From positions 369,339-374,816 of the forward strand of contig NZ_LT574838.1 of NCBI RefSeq assembly GCF_900086725.1: a DNA stretch of 5,478 nucleotides, written 5' to 3'. Below, piece after piece: positions 1-5,478 of the stretch. This DNA is from Bariatricus massiliensis. GTDB lineage: Bacteria > Bacillota > Clostridia > Lachnospirales > Lachnospiraceae. The notes beneath the pieces are model-generated. The model worked only from the letters and a program-made list of their open reading frames with translations, searched no databases and was not told where the DNA came from. Made by a program: the position numbers and the translations under genes. Position 1 is the stretch's first letter; the number at the start of each line of letters is the position of its first letter.

Positions 1-6
1 CTCCAT
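1..6 (-). CDS. First two codons of the next operon gene (5' fragment, product unknown)
   Basis: An ATG followed by GAG lies at the left edge on the minus strand, ten bases after the cbiB stop codon. A strong GGAGGAG sequence at 9-15 sits just in front of it, so translation of another gene very probably starts here. Only Met-Glu is visible, so the product cannot be identified. By analogy with other clostridial cobalamin operons, a gene such as cobD (threonine-phosphate decarboxylase, which supplies the aminopropanol arm) or cbiP would be a natural candidate. That is inference from context only. Confidence 0.45.
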
Positions 7-8
7 GT

Positions 9-15
9 CTCCTCC
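9..15 (-). promoter_or_regulatory. Shine-Dalgarno site of the gene that begins at the left edge
   Basis: The minus strand reads GGAGGAG and then AC before an ATG at 6-4. This is a near-perfect complement of the 16S rRNA 3' end, placed directly after the cbiB TAA. The spacing to the ATG is short if the full GGAGGAG pairs and normal if only the first GGAGG pairs. It is the main reason for believing that another gene starts here. Confidence 0.55.
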
Positions 16-981
16 TTACAGATAAAAAAGTAGTGACAGTTTTACCCCGCCAAACAGCACAAACGCCAGCGCCGCTGTCATATACAGCAGCCGTCCCGCC
101 CGCACAATGTCCCTTGTCTCAACGGGGCGGATATCATCGCCGATGTATTCCTTCTTATATAGTTTGCCAAAATACCACGCATCGCCCGCAAGTCTGATTC
201 GCAGCGCACCCGCACAGACGGCCTCGGTCTGGGCGGCGTTGGGACTTGCATGCTTCTTCCGATCCCTCCGATAGATCCGCCACGCACCGGCTCCGTCCAT
301 TCCTAGCAGAAAGGCTCCCGCAATCATCAAAAGCGCCGACAGACGGGCGGGAATATAATTAAAGAAATCGTCCAGCTTCGCCGCACATCTGCCAAGATAG
401 CGGTATTTCTCATCCTTGTATCCAATCATAGAGTCCATCGTATTCACCGCCTTGTAGAAGAATCCAAGGGGCGCGCCTCCGATTATCAGATAGAAAAGAG
501 GAGCCACCACGCCGTCGGAAGTATTTTCCGCCACCGTCTCCACGGCCGCCTTGACGACGCCCTCCTCGGTGAGACGCTCCGTGTCCCGCCCTACTATCAT
601 GGAGACCGCCTTTCTGGCCTCTGGCAGATTCCCCTCTGCAAGCTTTTGATACACCTTGCCGCTCTCTTCTCTCAACGACTTGCAGGCAAGCAGCTGATAG
701 CACCAAAAACTCTCCAGTGCAAAGGCCGCCGCTGGGTGTACCTGCTCCGCCGCCCGCAAAAGCAGCCACGAAAGCAGGAACGCCCCCGCCACCACAAGGA
801 GCCAAAGAACGCCCCCCGCCACAAGAAGCTGCCCTTTCTTGTCCTTGCATACCGCTCTGCACCCCTTTTCCAATAGAGAAATCCACGCGCCGCTTATGCG
901 CACCGGATGGTACAGCCACCGTGGGTCGCCCCACAGAAGGTCCAAGGCAAATCCCGTCATACAAGCCAGAAGTGTTCTCAT
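16..981 (-). CDS. cbiB: Adenosylcobinamide-phosphate synthase CbiB (CobD in the aerobic-pathway naming)
   Basis: This integral membrane enzyme attaches (R)-1-amino-2-propanol or its O-phosphate to the propionate f side chain of adenosylcobyric acid, giving adenosylcobinamide (phosphate). The 321-residue product has the usual family length. Visible family motifs are DLLWGDPRWLYHPVR (about 14-28), GRDT (131-134), VETVAENTSDGVVAPLFY (147-164), YKAVNTMDSMIGYK (176-189), AAKLDDFFNYIPARL (200-214) and SPNAAQTEAVCAGAL (246-260). Hydrophobic membrane segments lie near 52-77, 157-175, 212-228 and 298-320. The ATG at 981-979 is preferred over an in-frame GTG at 1023-1021. It overlaps the cobC stop as ATGA, follows a GGAGGAG site, and places DLLWGDP at the usual distance from the N-terminus. 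The GTG start would add 14 non-conserved residues inside cobC. Nothing is missing or broken. The family assignment is very secure; the exact in vivo substrate (aminopropanol or its phosphate) cannot be read from the sequence. Confidence 0.96.
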   Translation of the reverse strand: MRTLLACMTGFALDLLWGDPRWLYHPVRISGAWISLLEKGCRAVCKDKKGQLLVAGGVLWLLVVAGAFLLSWLLLRAAEQVHPAAAFALESFWCYQLLACKSLREESGKVYQKLAEGNLPEARKAVSMIVGRDTERLTEEGVVKAAVETVAENTSDGVVAPLFYLIIGGAPLGFFYKAVNTMDSMIGYKDEKYRYLGRCAAKLDDFFNYIPARLSALLMIAGAFLLGMDGAGAWRIYRRDRKKHASPNAAQTEAVCAGALRIRLAGDAWYFGKLYKKEYIGDDIRPVETRDIVRAGRLLYMTAALAFVLFGGVKLSLLFYL

Positions 982-1592
982 AAGCCTACTATCTCCTCCA
1001 TTACTTTTTCTCCCCGCTTCCACCGCCCGGCATCCAGCGTAATCAGATAGCCCGCTCCGTTTGCCGCCTGCCAGTGATAGAATTCCCGCCGCTCTTTGTC
1101 AAACCTCGCAAGCACCGCCATCATCGTGCCGCCGTGCACTACCATGGCCGCCCGCTCCACATCCGCCTTCATCCAGCCCCTTAAGATTTCTTCAAATCCA
1201 CGGACACAGCGCGCCCGGAACTGCTCCTGCCCTTCGCCGCCGGGAAAGGGGATGGTTCCGCCCGAATCCAGCCACCGCTGATAGGCAGGAATGTCTTTTA
1301 GTTCCTCGTAACTCTTGCCCTCAAAGAGACCGAAGTCACACTCCCGCAGAAGCCGGGATGTGACAGGCGCCACTCCCGGGAACAGCAAGTCCGCGCTCTC
1401 CACGCACCGCCTCATGGAGCTTGCCGCCACGTCCGTCACCGTATCCATTCCGACTTCCGTCAGGCGGCTCCGTATCCGTGCGGCGGCAGAGGAAAGCGCC
1501 GCTCCTGCCGCCAAGGACTCGTCCGTCCTCCCGATGTATTGCTTCTTGGCATTGCCCGGCGTGGCAAAATGCCGTATCATCGCTATCTTCAT
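978..1592 (-). CDS. cobC: Histidine-phosphatase family protein, probable alpha-ribazole(-5'-phosphate) phosphatase CobC
   Basis: This is a 204-residue cytoplasmic phosphoglycerate-mutase-like phosphatase. In cobalamin operons such proteins remove the 5' phosphate of alpha-ribazole phosphate or of adenosylcobalamin 5'-phosphate. The catalytic pocket is recognisable: Arg7-His8 near the N-terminus (phosphohistidine), GRTDESL (21-27), SSMRRCVESADLL (58-70, second arginine), RECDFGLFEG (83-92, acid Glu84) and VVHGGTMMAVL (151-161, second His153). NGAGY (178-182) near the C-terminus also occurs in CobC-type members. The usual RHG triad reads RHF here (Gly9 replaced by Phe). The start ATG overlaps the cobS stop as ATGA and has GGAGGG at 1598-1603, five bases upstream. 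It lies between cobS and cbiB, and its stop is coupled to the cbiB start. The superfamily is certain. The alpha-ribazole role rests mostly on gene context, because related phosphatases act on other phosphate esters. Confidence 0.88.
   Translation of the reverse strand: MKIAMIRHFATPGNAKKQYIGRTDESLAAGAALSSAAARIRSRLTEVGMDTVTDVAASSMRRCVESADLLFPGVAPVTSRLLRECDFGLFEGKSYEELKDIPAYQRWLDSGGTIPFPGGEGQEQFRARCVRGFEEILRGWMKADVERAAMVVHGGTMMAVLARFDKERREFYHWQAANGAGYLITLDAGRWKRGEKVMEEIVGL
993..999 (-). promoter_or_regulatory. Shine-Dalgarno site deciding the cbiB start
   Basis: GGAGGAG lies within the last codons of cobC, 11 bases before the ATG at 981-979. The spacing is slightly long, but the ATG overlaps the cobC stop codon, so terminating ribosomes could reinitiate directly. 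An alternative upstream GTG at 1021-1023 lies before this site and cannot use it. Confidence 0.5.
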
Positions 1593-2350
1593 AGAATCCC
1601 TCCGACGAGCACTGCCACCGTCAAAACAGCAAGCTCACAGACTTGTAGAAAATACCCCGCCAAGTCCCCGGTGATGCCTCCGAACTTCCGTTTACACATG
1701 CCGCGGTAATAACAGAACACCAGCGCCGCCGCCAAAAGTGCCGCCGCCCCTAAAAGAGGACTGTACCAAAGCACCGCAGCCGCAGCACCCAGCAGCCACA
1801 CTACCATGGTAATGCCCACCGTTCTGCGCTTTGCCCCGTCCTGAAAGGTCTTCGCCAGTCCGCTTTCTCTGGCGGCCGGAAAGGCCACCACCGAAAGCCC
1901 GCTAAGTCCCCGGGACAGAACGTACCCCCAAGCCACAACGGGAAGCAGCTTCGGGCTTACTTCACTCCAAAGCGCCACGCTCCAGAGCAGATAGACGGCA
2001 AGCCCCAGCACCGCAAAGGCTCCTGCGTGGGGATCTTTCAATATTGCCAGCTTCTTCTCCTTGTCACCGTAGGAATTCAATGCGTCCAGCGTGTCCATAT
2101 ACCCGTCCATATGGATGCCCCCCGTCACAAGCAGAGGCAGTAAGGTCATGGCCACCGCAAAGAAAAGCTTCCCCGTCCCGAGACGGCTCAAAAAATTCCC
2201 GAGGCCGAACACCAGAATACCGTTCACACATCCTACCAGCGGGAAAAAACACATCGCATACTTCATATTTTTTTCCTTCCATTCCACCCGTGGCATGGGA
2301 ATCTTGGAATACATGGATATGGCAATCACACAGGATTCTAACAGATACAT
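1589..2350 (-). CDS. cobS: Adenosylcobinamide-GDP ribazoletransferase (cobalamin synthase) CobS
   Basis: CobS joins the activated lower ligand (alpha-ribazole or its 5'-phosphate) to adenosylcobinamide-GDP, giving adenosylcobalamin (5'-phosphate) with release of GMP. It acts in the cytoplasmic membrane. The 253-residue product matches the family length. Visible motifs are MYSKIPMP (13-20), MKYAMCFFPLVG (29-40), GGIHMDGYMDTLDAL (77-91, the conserved acidic HxDGxxDT signature), KDPHAGAFAVLG (105-116), LSRGLSGLSVVAFPAARESGLAKTF (145-169) and GGITGDLAGYFLQVCELAVL (224-243). Several hydrophobic segments (about 35-55, 62-78, 110-128, 177-213 and 236-253) fit a polytopic membrane protein. The ATG is preceded by AGAGGA at 2356-2361 with five bases of spacing and lies 14 bases after the cobT stop. 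Its own stop overlaps the cobC ATG. Nothing is missing. Confidence 0.97.
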   Translation of the reverse strand: MYLLESCVIAISMYSKIPMPRVEWKEKNMKYAMCFFPLVGCVNGILVFGLGNFLSRLGTGKLFFAVAMTLLPLLVTGGIHMDGYMDTLDALNSYGDKEKKLAILKDPHAGAFAVLGLAVYLLWSVALWSEVSPKLLPVVAWGYVLSRGLSGLSVVAFPAARESGLAKTFQDGAKRRTVGITMVVWLLGAAAAVLWYSPLLGAAALLAAALVFCYYRGMCKRKFGGITGDLAGYFLQVCELAVLTVAVLVGGIL

Positions 2351-2364
2351 CTTCTTCCTCTTTT

Positions 2365-3453
2365 CTATCGTAATGGCTGATAACTCTCTATCGCAATCTC
2401 CTCAAAGGTACTCATACGCCGGTACACCGAAAGCCCCATCTCCAGAAGCGGCATTACGGCCACCGCGCCGCTGCCCTCCCCCAGATTCATCTCGCAGGTC
2501 AGAAACGGAGATAGGTTCAGCGCGTCTAGCAAAAGCTGCCCGGCCGGCTCCTTGGATACATGGGAGGGCAGCATATAATCGGCCGCCGCGGGAACCATCC
2601 GCACCGCACACAGCGCGGCCACCGCCGAGATAAACCCGTCCACCACCACCGGAATATGAAAAAGCGCGCCGCCCAAAAATACCCCGGCAAGCCCCGCGAT
2701 ATCAAAGCCCCCCACCTTGGAGAGCACATCCAATACATCCTCGGCATCGGGCTTGTGCATCGCGATGGCTTCTTCGATTACCTGTATCTTCCGGGTAAGT
2801 CCCGTGCCGGAAAGACCTGCCCCCCTCCCGGTGACCTCCGCCGCCGGGAGGCCGAGAAGCACCGCGGCCACCGCACTGCTGGTGGTGGTGTTGCCGATTC
2901 CCATCTCCCCCGTAGCCAGAATATCGTATCCCCGAGCAGAGAGCGCCTCCGCCATCCGCACGCCGGTCAAGACAGCACGCCATGCCTCCTCCCGGCTCAT
3001 GGCCGGCTCCTTGTGAAAGTTCTTGGTTCCGTAGGCAATCTTTTGCTCCGCTTTTGTCACGGACGGAACATCCGACGCCATACCGATATCCACCGGAAAG
3101 AGCTCCACACCCGCAACCTCCCCCATGATAGCCACGCTGGCCGCCTTTTTGGTAAAGTTATGCGCCACCACGGCGGTCACTTCCTGCCCGGTCTGGGTGA
3201 CCCCTTCTTCCACGACCCCATTGTCCGCGCACATAATGACCAGCGCCTTCTTCTTCAGCTCGAATTCCGCCGTCTCCTTCATCCCGGCCATGCGGATGAC
3301 CGCATCCTCCAGCCTGCCGAGGCTGTAAAGGGGCTTGGCCACCGTCAGCCACCGCTTTCTTGCCCGCTCCATACTTTCTGCGTCGGCGGGCACAATCTGC
3401 CCGGCCAGCTCTTGTAAGGTCATCTCATCTGATATCTTATCTTCCAACCGCAT
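2365..3453 (-). CDS. cobT: Nicotinate-nucleotide--dimethylbenzimidazole phosphoribosyltransferase CobT
   Basis: This cytoplasmic enzyme transfers phosphoribose from nicotinate mononucleotide to a lower-ligand base such as 5,6-dimethylbenzimidazole, giving the alpha-riboside 5'-phosphate used by CobS. The 362-residue product carries the family blocks in order: KPLYSLGRLED (40-50; KPPGSLGRLE in many relatives), CADNGVVEEGV (75-85) and TGQEVTAVVAHNF (88-100), GEMGIGNTTTSSAV (182-195), GRGAGLSGTGLTRK (209-222), VGGFDIAGLAG (247-257) and LGEGSGAVAVMPLLE (324-338). The last block contains the catalytic-base glutamate (Glu326, equivalent to Salmonella Glu317). Three starts are possible: GTG at 3462, ATG at 3453 and ATG at 3423. 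I chose 3453 because AGAGGTGG lies five bases upstream. The 3423 start begins closer to where homologues usually start and would avoid the overlap, but has no good ribosome site. With 3453, the gene overlaps the end of cbiA by 17 bases. Which base is used cannot be deduced. Confidence 0.96.
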   Translation of the reverse strand: MRLEDKISDEMTLQELAGQIVPADAESMERARKRWLTVAKPLYSLGRLEDAVIRMAGMKETAEFELKKKALVIMCADNGVVEEGVTQTGQEVTAVVAHNFTKKAASVAIMGEVAGVELFPVDIGMASDVPSVTKAEQKIAYGTKNFHKEPAMSREEAWRAVLTGVRMAEALSARGYDILATGEMGIGNTTTSSAVAAVLLGLPAAEVTGRGAGLSGTGLTRKIQVIEEAIAMHKPDAEDVLDVLSKVGGFDIAGLAGVFLGGALFHIPVVVDGFISAVAALCAVRMVPAAADYMLPSHVSKEPAGQLLLDALNLSPFLTCEMNLGEGSGAVAVMPLLEMGLSVYRRMSTFEEIAIESYQPLR

Positions 3454-4849
3454 CTTCTCCACCTCTTTCTCCCAAACTGCAGCATCTTACAAAACGCTGT
3501 GCAAACAACGGATTGGCATAGAAATGAATATGAGAATATCCCGCAAACAGGCTTCCTTTCATATGGATGCACTCCCAAGAGCGGCGCTTATCCGGCTTCA
3601 CTGCCAGACAGTCGCTGCCATTGTTGGTACTGTCCCAATAATGGAATTCATGTCCCCGGATAGACTCTCCCTTCTGCAGGAACATCCCTTCCCGCAGCGC
3701 CTGAATCTCCACATATCCAAATCTTACCAGCCTATCCTGTCTCACCGCCCGACCCGGGATAACGCCTGCCATGGGGTAACTTACTCCGTCCTCCCCCCAA
3801 AGCTCCCGGTGCAGGTACATGAACCCGCCGCACTCCGCAATACAAGGCATCCCTGCCTCCACCGCCTGCCGCACTGCACGGCGCATCTCAGCATTTTCCG
3901 CAAGCCTCCCCGCATAGAGCTCAGGGTAACCGCCGCCAAGAAGAAGTCCCCGAATCCCTTCCGGCAGGCACTGATCCCTAAGGGGACTAAAGTGCACCAG
4001 CTCACATCCAAGCGTTTCCAGATACCGCAGATTGTCCTTATAATAAAAGCAGAATGCCTCATCCCACGCAATCCCGATAGAAATCTTTTTCCCCGTCACT
4101 TCTTGCACATGTGCTTTAGCGGAGGGTTCCTCCTGCACTTCTGCTGTGCACGCCGCCCCAATCTGCAATAGCAGTTCCAAGTCCACCGTCTTTGCAAGAA
4201 GCTCCCCTGCCTTTCGGAGACGGCTTCGTATGGCGGTGATTTCCTGCGGTGTCACAAGACCGAGATGACGGCTCTTCAGGGTAAATACCTCATCCTCCGG
4301 CACATAACCTGCCACGGGGATATCATATCCCCGTGCCGAAAGCTCGGACTCAATCATTTCCTTCATCCGCGGATACAGTCCCCCGGACACCCGGTTCAGC
4401 AGAATCCCTCGAATCCGACTGTCCCCGCAGAAGGTGAGCATCCCGAGAATTGTCGGAATAACCGAGCGCGCCATCCCCCGGCAGGGCACCACAAGGATAA
4501 CCGGGATATCCAGCGTCCTCGCCACATCGTAGGAGCTTCCCTTCTCCGACTCCAGAGAGCGTCCGTCATAATACCCCATGACCCCCTCGGTAATCGTCAC
4601 ATCGGCTCCCGCCGTGTGCTCTCGGTACAGCCCCTTCAGCACCTCGGCCTCACAGAAAAAGAGGTCCAGATTCTCCGACTCCACCCCCAGCACTTCCCGG
4701 TGGAACATGGGGTCTATATAGTCCGGCCCGCACTTGCAGGCCGCCACCCGAAGCCCCTGCTTGGCGAAGGCCGACATCAGGGCGCAGGAAATCACGGTTT
4801 TCCCACTGCCGCTTGATGCCGCCGCAATCATGATGCTTGCCTGTTTCAT
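3437..4849 (-). CDS. cbiA: Cobyrinate a,c-diamide synthase CbiA (CobB in the aerobic-pathway naming)
   Basis: CbiA uses ATP and glutamine to amidate the a and c acetate side chains of (hydrogeno)cobyrinic acid. It is a cytoplasmic two-domain protein. The N-terminal dethiobiotin-synthetase-like ATPase domain shows the P-loop ASSGSGKT (11-18), CGPDYIDPMFH (40-50), NLDLFF (60-65), TEGVMGYYDG (87-96) and RHLGLVTP (194-201). The C-terminal glutamine amidotransferase domain, from about residue 254, shows GLLLGGGYPELYAG (301-314), IAECGGFMYL (337-346, nucleophile Cys340), RGHEFHY (398-404) and SHIHFYANP (439-447, His442 as the likely catalytic histidine). At 470 residues it is near the family norm. 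The SSGSGKT and GPDYIDP signatures separate it from the related cobyric acid synthase CbiP. The ATG lies 40 bases after the cbiT stop, with GGGAG at 4860-4864 ten bases upstream. The last codons overlap the start of cobT, suggesting translational coupling. Nothing is missing. Confidence 0.96.
   Translation of the reverse strand: MKQASIMIAAASSGSGKTVISCALMSAFAKQGLRVAACKCGPDYIDPMFHREVLGVESENLDLFFCEAEVLKGLYREHTAGADVTITEGVMGYYDGRSLESEKGSSYDVARTLDIPVILVVPCRGMARSVIPTILGMLTFCGDSRIRGILLNRVSGGLYPRMKEMIESELSARGYDIPVAGYVPEDEVFTLKSRHLGLVTPQEITAIRSRLRKAGELLAKTVDLELLLQIGAACTAEVQEEPSAKAHVQEVTGKKISIGIAWDEAFCFYYKDNLRYLETLGCELVHFSPLRDQCLPEGIRGLLLGGGYPELYAGRLAENAEMRRAVRQAVEAGMPCIAECGGFMYLHRELWGEDGVSYPMAGVIPGRAVRQDRLVRFGYVEIQALREGMFLQKGESIRGHEFHYWDSTNNGSDCLAVKPDKRRSWECIHMKGSLFAGYSHIHFYANPLFAQRFVRCCSLGERGGEDAVGR
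3459..3466 (-). promoter_or_regulatory. Shine-Dalgarno site supporting the cobT start at 3453
   Basis: AGAGGTGG lies inside the last codons of cbiA, five bases before the ATG at 3453-3451. A second possible site, GGGAG at 3469-3473, stands six bases before the alternative GTG at 3462-3460, so the start is not settled. No comparable site precedes the third candidate ATG at 3423-3421. Confidence 0.45.
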
Positions 4850-4889
4850 CGTCTCTCTTCTCCCTTCTTCCTATGGATATCTCGAAATA
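4850..4889 (-). other. Short intergenic gap between cbiT and cbiA
   Basis: This 40-base spacer is the largest gene-free stretch in the window. It holds a purine-rich leader for cbiA, including GGGAG at 4860-4864. A small imperfect inverted repeat (GATAT and ATATC, five-base arms) at about 4876-4891 overlaps the end of cbiT. I see no terminator hairpin with a U-tract, no promoter and no riboswitch, so read-through from cbiT into cbiA is expected. Confidence 0.6.
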
Positions 4890-5459
4890 TCATTCCGTAA
4901 TGAGATACACCGGGTTCTGTGCGGTCATCATATGGTAGTCTCCCAAGCGCTTGGAGCGGGAAGCCTGTATCTGAACCACCTCCGGCTCCAAAAGGAGTCC
5001 TTCCTTCACCGCCTCCATCACCTCTCCCATGGTCTCCAGCGAAATTGCGGTGATGACAATTCTCACAGCGGGATTCTTCGCCTTCACCAGCTTCAATATC
5101 TCCCGCAGCCTCCCGCCGCTTCCGCCGATAAATACATGGGTAGGCGCTTCCAGAGGCACAAGCGCATCGGGCGCTGCTCCCTCAATCACCTCAATCCAGT
5201 CACAGCCGAATTTCTGCTTGTTTTTATGAATCAGCCCGATTCCTTCCGGATTCCTCTCCACCGCATATACTTTTATAGTTCCAGACTGGCAGGCGGCTTC
5301 CACCGCCACAGAGCCCGTACCTGCCCCCACATCATAGAGAACGGCGTCCTCCGTAAGGTGAAGCTTTGCCAGCACAAGAGCCCGCACCTCCGACTTCGTC
5401 ATAGGCACCTTCCCTCTTAAGAACTCCTCATCCTCAATATGGCGGCATACGCTCCCGTC
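4890..5459 (-). CDS. cbiT: Cobalt-precorrin-6B/-7 C15-methyltransferase (decarboxylating), CbiT domain, 5' end missing
   Basis: CbiT is an S-adenosylmethionine-dependent enzyme that methylates C15 and decarboxylates the C12 acetate chain on the way to (cobalt-)precorrin-8. In many bacteria it is fused behind CbiE (CobL). The Rossmann-type fold shows YDVGAGTGSVAVE (motif I, at about 5298-5336), VYAVERNP (acidic end of strand 2, about 5247-5270), THVFIGGSGG (about 5115-5144) and the C-terminal QNPVYLI. The first conventional start would be GTG at 5408-5406 or ATG at 5402-5400. However, family-like sequence continues in frame upstream (EDEEFLRGKVPMTKSEVR, about 5382-5435, preceded by DGSVCRHI), so the protein almost certainly starts further upstream. 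The frame is interrupted only by a TAA at 5471-5469, inside what looks like adapter sequence, so I treat the gene as cut by the contig end. It may be a stand-alone CbiT or the C-terminal half of a CbiE-CbiT fusion. The domain assignment is secure; the N-terminus is unknown. Confidence 0.9.
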   Translation of the reverse strand, partial: DGSVCRHIEDEEFLRGKVPMTKSEVRALVLAKLHLTEDAVLYDVGAGTGSVAVEAACQSGTIKVYAVERNPEGIGLIHKNKQKFGCDWIEVIEGAAPDALVPLEAPTHVFIGGSGGRLREILKLVKAKNPAVRIVITAISLETMGEVMEAVKEGLLLEPEVVQIQASRSKRLGDYHMMTAQNPVYLITE

Positions 5460-5478
5460 CCGTCTCTTTTACACATCT
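5460..5478. other. Probable residual Nextera/Tn5 mosaic-end adapter at the contig end (artefact)
   Basis: The final 19 plus-strand bases agree at 17 of 19 positions with the 19-base Tn5 mosaic-end sequence used in Nextera libraries (CTGTCTCTTATACACATCT). The mismatches are at the second base (C for T) and the tenth (T for A). The match ends exactly at the window edge, in the orientation expected when a read runs from insert into adapter. These bases are probably not genomic. They also contain the TAA that seems to close the cbiT reading frame. Natural Tn5 ends differ from this hybrid mosaic end, and no transposase gene is nearby. Confidence 0.83.

Noticed and set aside
410..964. Minus-strand open frame of 184 codons within cbiB
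   Set aside because: It is an alternative frame of the clearly conserved cbiB, and Gly/Arg-rich as expected from GC-rich DNA.
982..1023. Upstream GTG start giving CbiB 14 extra residues
   Set aside because: The extension lies inside cobC, is not family-like, and starts ahead of the GGAGGAG site. The ATG overlapping the cobC stop is a better start.
1601..1615. Possible B12-box-like CACTGCCAC letters, considered as part of a cobalamin riboswitch
   Set aside because: They lie inside cobS coding sequence, with none of the surrounding conserved riboswitch helices and no leader region.
2560..3417. Long plus-strand open frame of 285 codons opposite cobT
   Set aside because: It lies wholly antisense to a clearly conserved CobT and has a low-complexity His/Arg/Pro-rich composition typical of a GC-rich shadow frame. 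It shows no recognisable domain.
3335..4171. Plus-strand open frame of 278 codons opposite cobT and cbiA
   Set aside because: It is a shadow of CbiA, with no family motif, no convincing ribosome site and a composition unlike a real protein.
4876..4891. Small inverted repeat GATAT...ATATC after cbiT, considered as a terminator
   Set aside because: The arms are only five AT-rich base pairs with no following U-tract, too weak for an intrinsic terminator.
4734..5420. Plus-strand open frame of 228 codons across the cbiA/cbiT junction
   Set aside because: It is antisense to two well-conserved genes and is His/Arg/Leu-rich without recognisable motifs.
5436..5438. ATT as a non-canonical start codon for CbiT
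   Set aside because: It is the only near-cognate codon upstream in frame, but the nearest GGGAG is 13 bases away, and the adapter-truncated contig end explains the missing start more simply.
5460..5478. Natural Tn5/IS50 end or an insertion site
   Set aside because: The native outside and inside ends of Tn5 differ more from this sequence than the engineered mosaic end does. There is no transposase, and the match stops exactly at the window edge.

Overview
The window is one minus-strand run of vitamin B12 (cobalamin) biosynthesis genes. Read in the direction of transcription, from high to low coordinates, the order is cbiT (3' part only), cbiA, cobT, cobS, cobC, cbiB, and then the first two codons of a seventh gene at the left edge. 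All six proteins were recognised from family motifs read directly in their translations. The DNA is fairly GC-rich. The dense packing and the flavour of the proteins (for example NLDLFF in CbiA, ADNGVVEEGV in CobT and SPNAAQTEAV in CbiB) suggest an anaerobic Clostridia/Lachnospiraceae-type gut or sediment bacterium. That assignment is inference, since no rRNA or other marker gene is present.

Layout: the right end (about 4890-5459) holds the CbiT methyltransferase/decarboxylase, which works at the precorrin-to-cobyrinic acid stage. A 40-base gap leads to cbiA (3437-4849), the a,c-diamide synthase. cobT, cobS, cobC and cbiB follow almost without spacing: cbiA/cobT overlap by 17 bases, cobT/cobS are 14 bases apart, and cobS/cobC and cobC/cbiB each share a four-base ATGA stop/start. 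After cbiB, a Shine-Dalgarno sequence and an ATG at the extreme left edge show that the operon continues. No gene-free stretch longer than 40 bases exists, and I see no promoter, riboswitch or terminator, so these lie outside the window.

How the genes work together: CbiT contributes to building the corrin ring and CbiA amidates its a and c side chains. CbiB attaches the aminopropanol arm to give (adenosyl)cobinamide (phosphate). CobT activates the lower-ligand base as an alpha-riboside phosphate, CobS joins that ligand to GDP-cobinamide, and CobC-type phosphatases remove the 5' phosphate. The nucleotide-loop gene cobU, which would supply GDP-cobinamide, is not in the window.

The most notable observation is a probable artefact. 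The last 19 bases (5460-5478) match the 19-base Tn5/Nextera mosaic-end adapter at 17 positions and end exactly where the adapter does. The right edge is therefore probably a contig end with untrimmed adapter. This explains why the cbiT frame appears to be stopped just upstream of a well-conserved N-terminal region. I found no convincing new biological system here.
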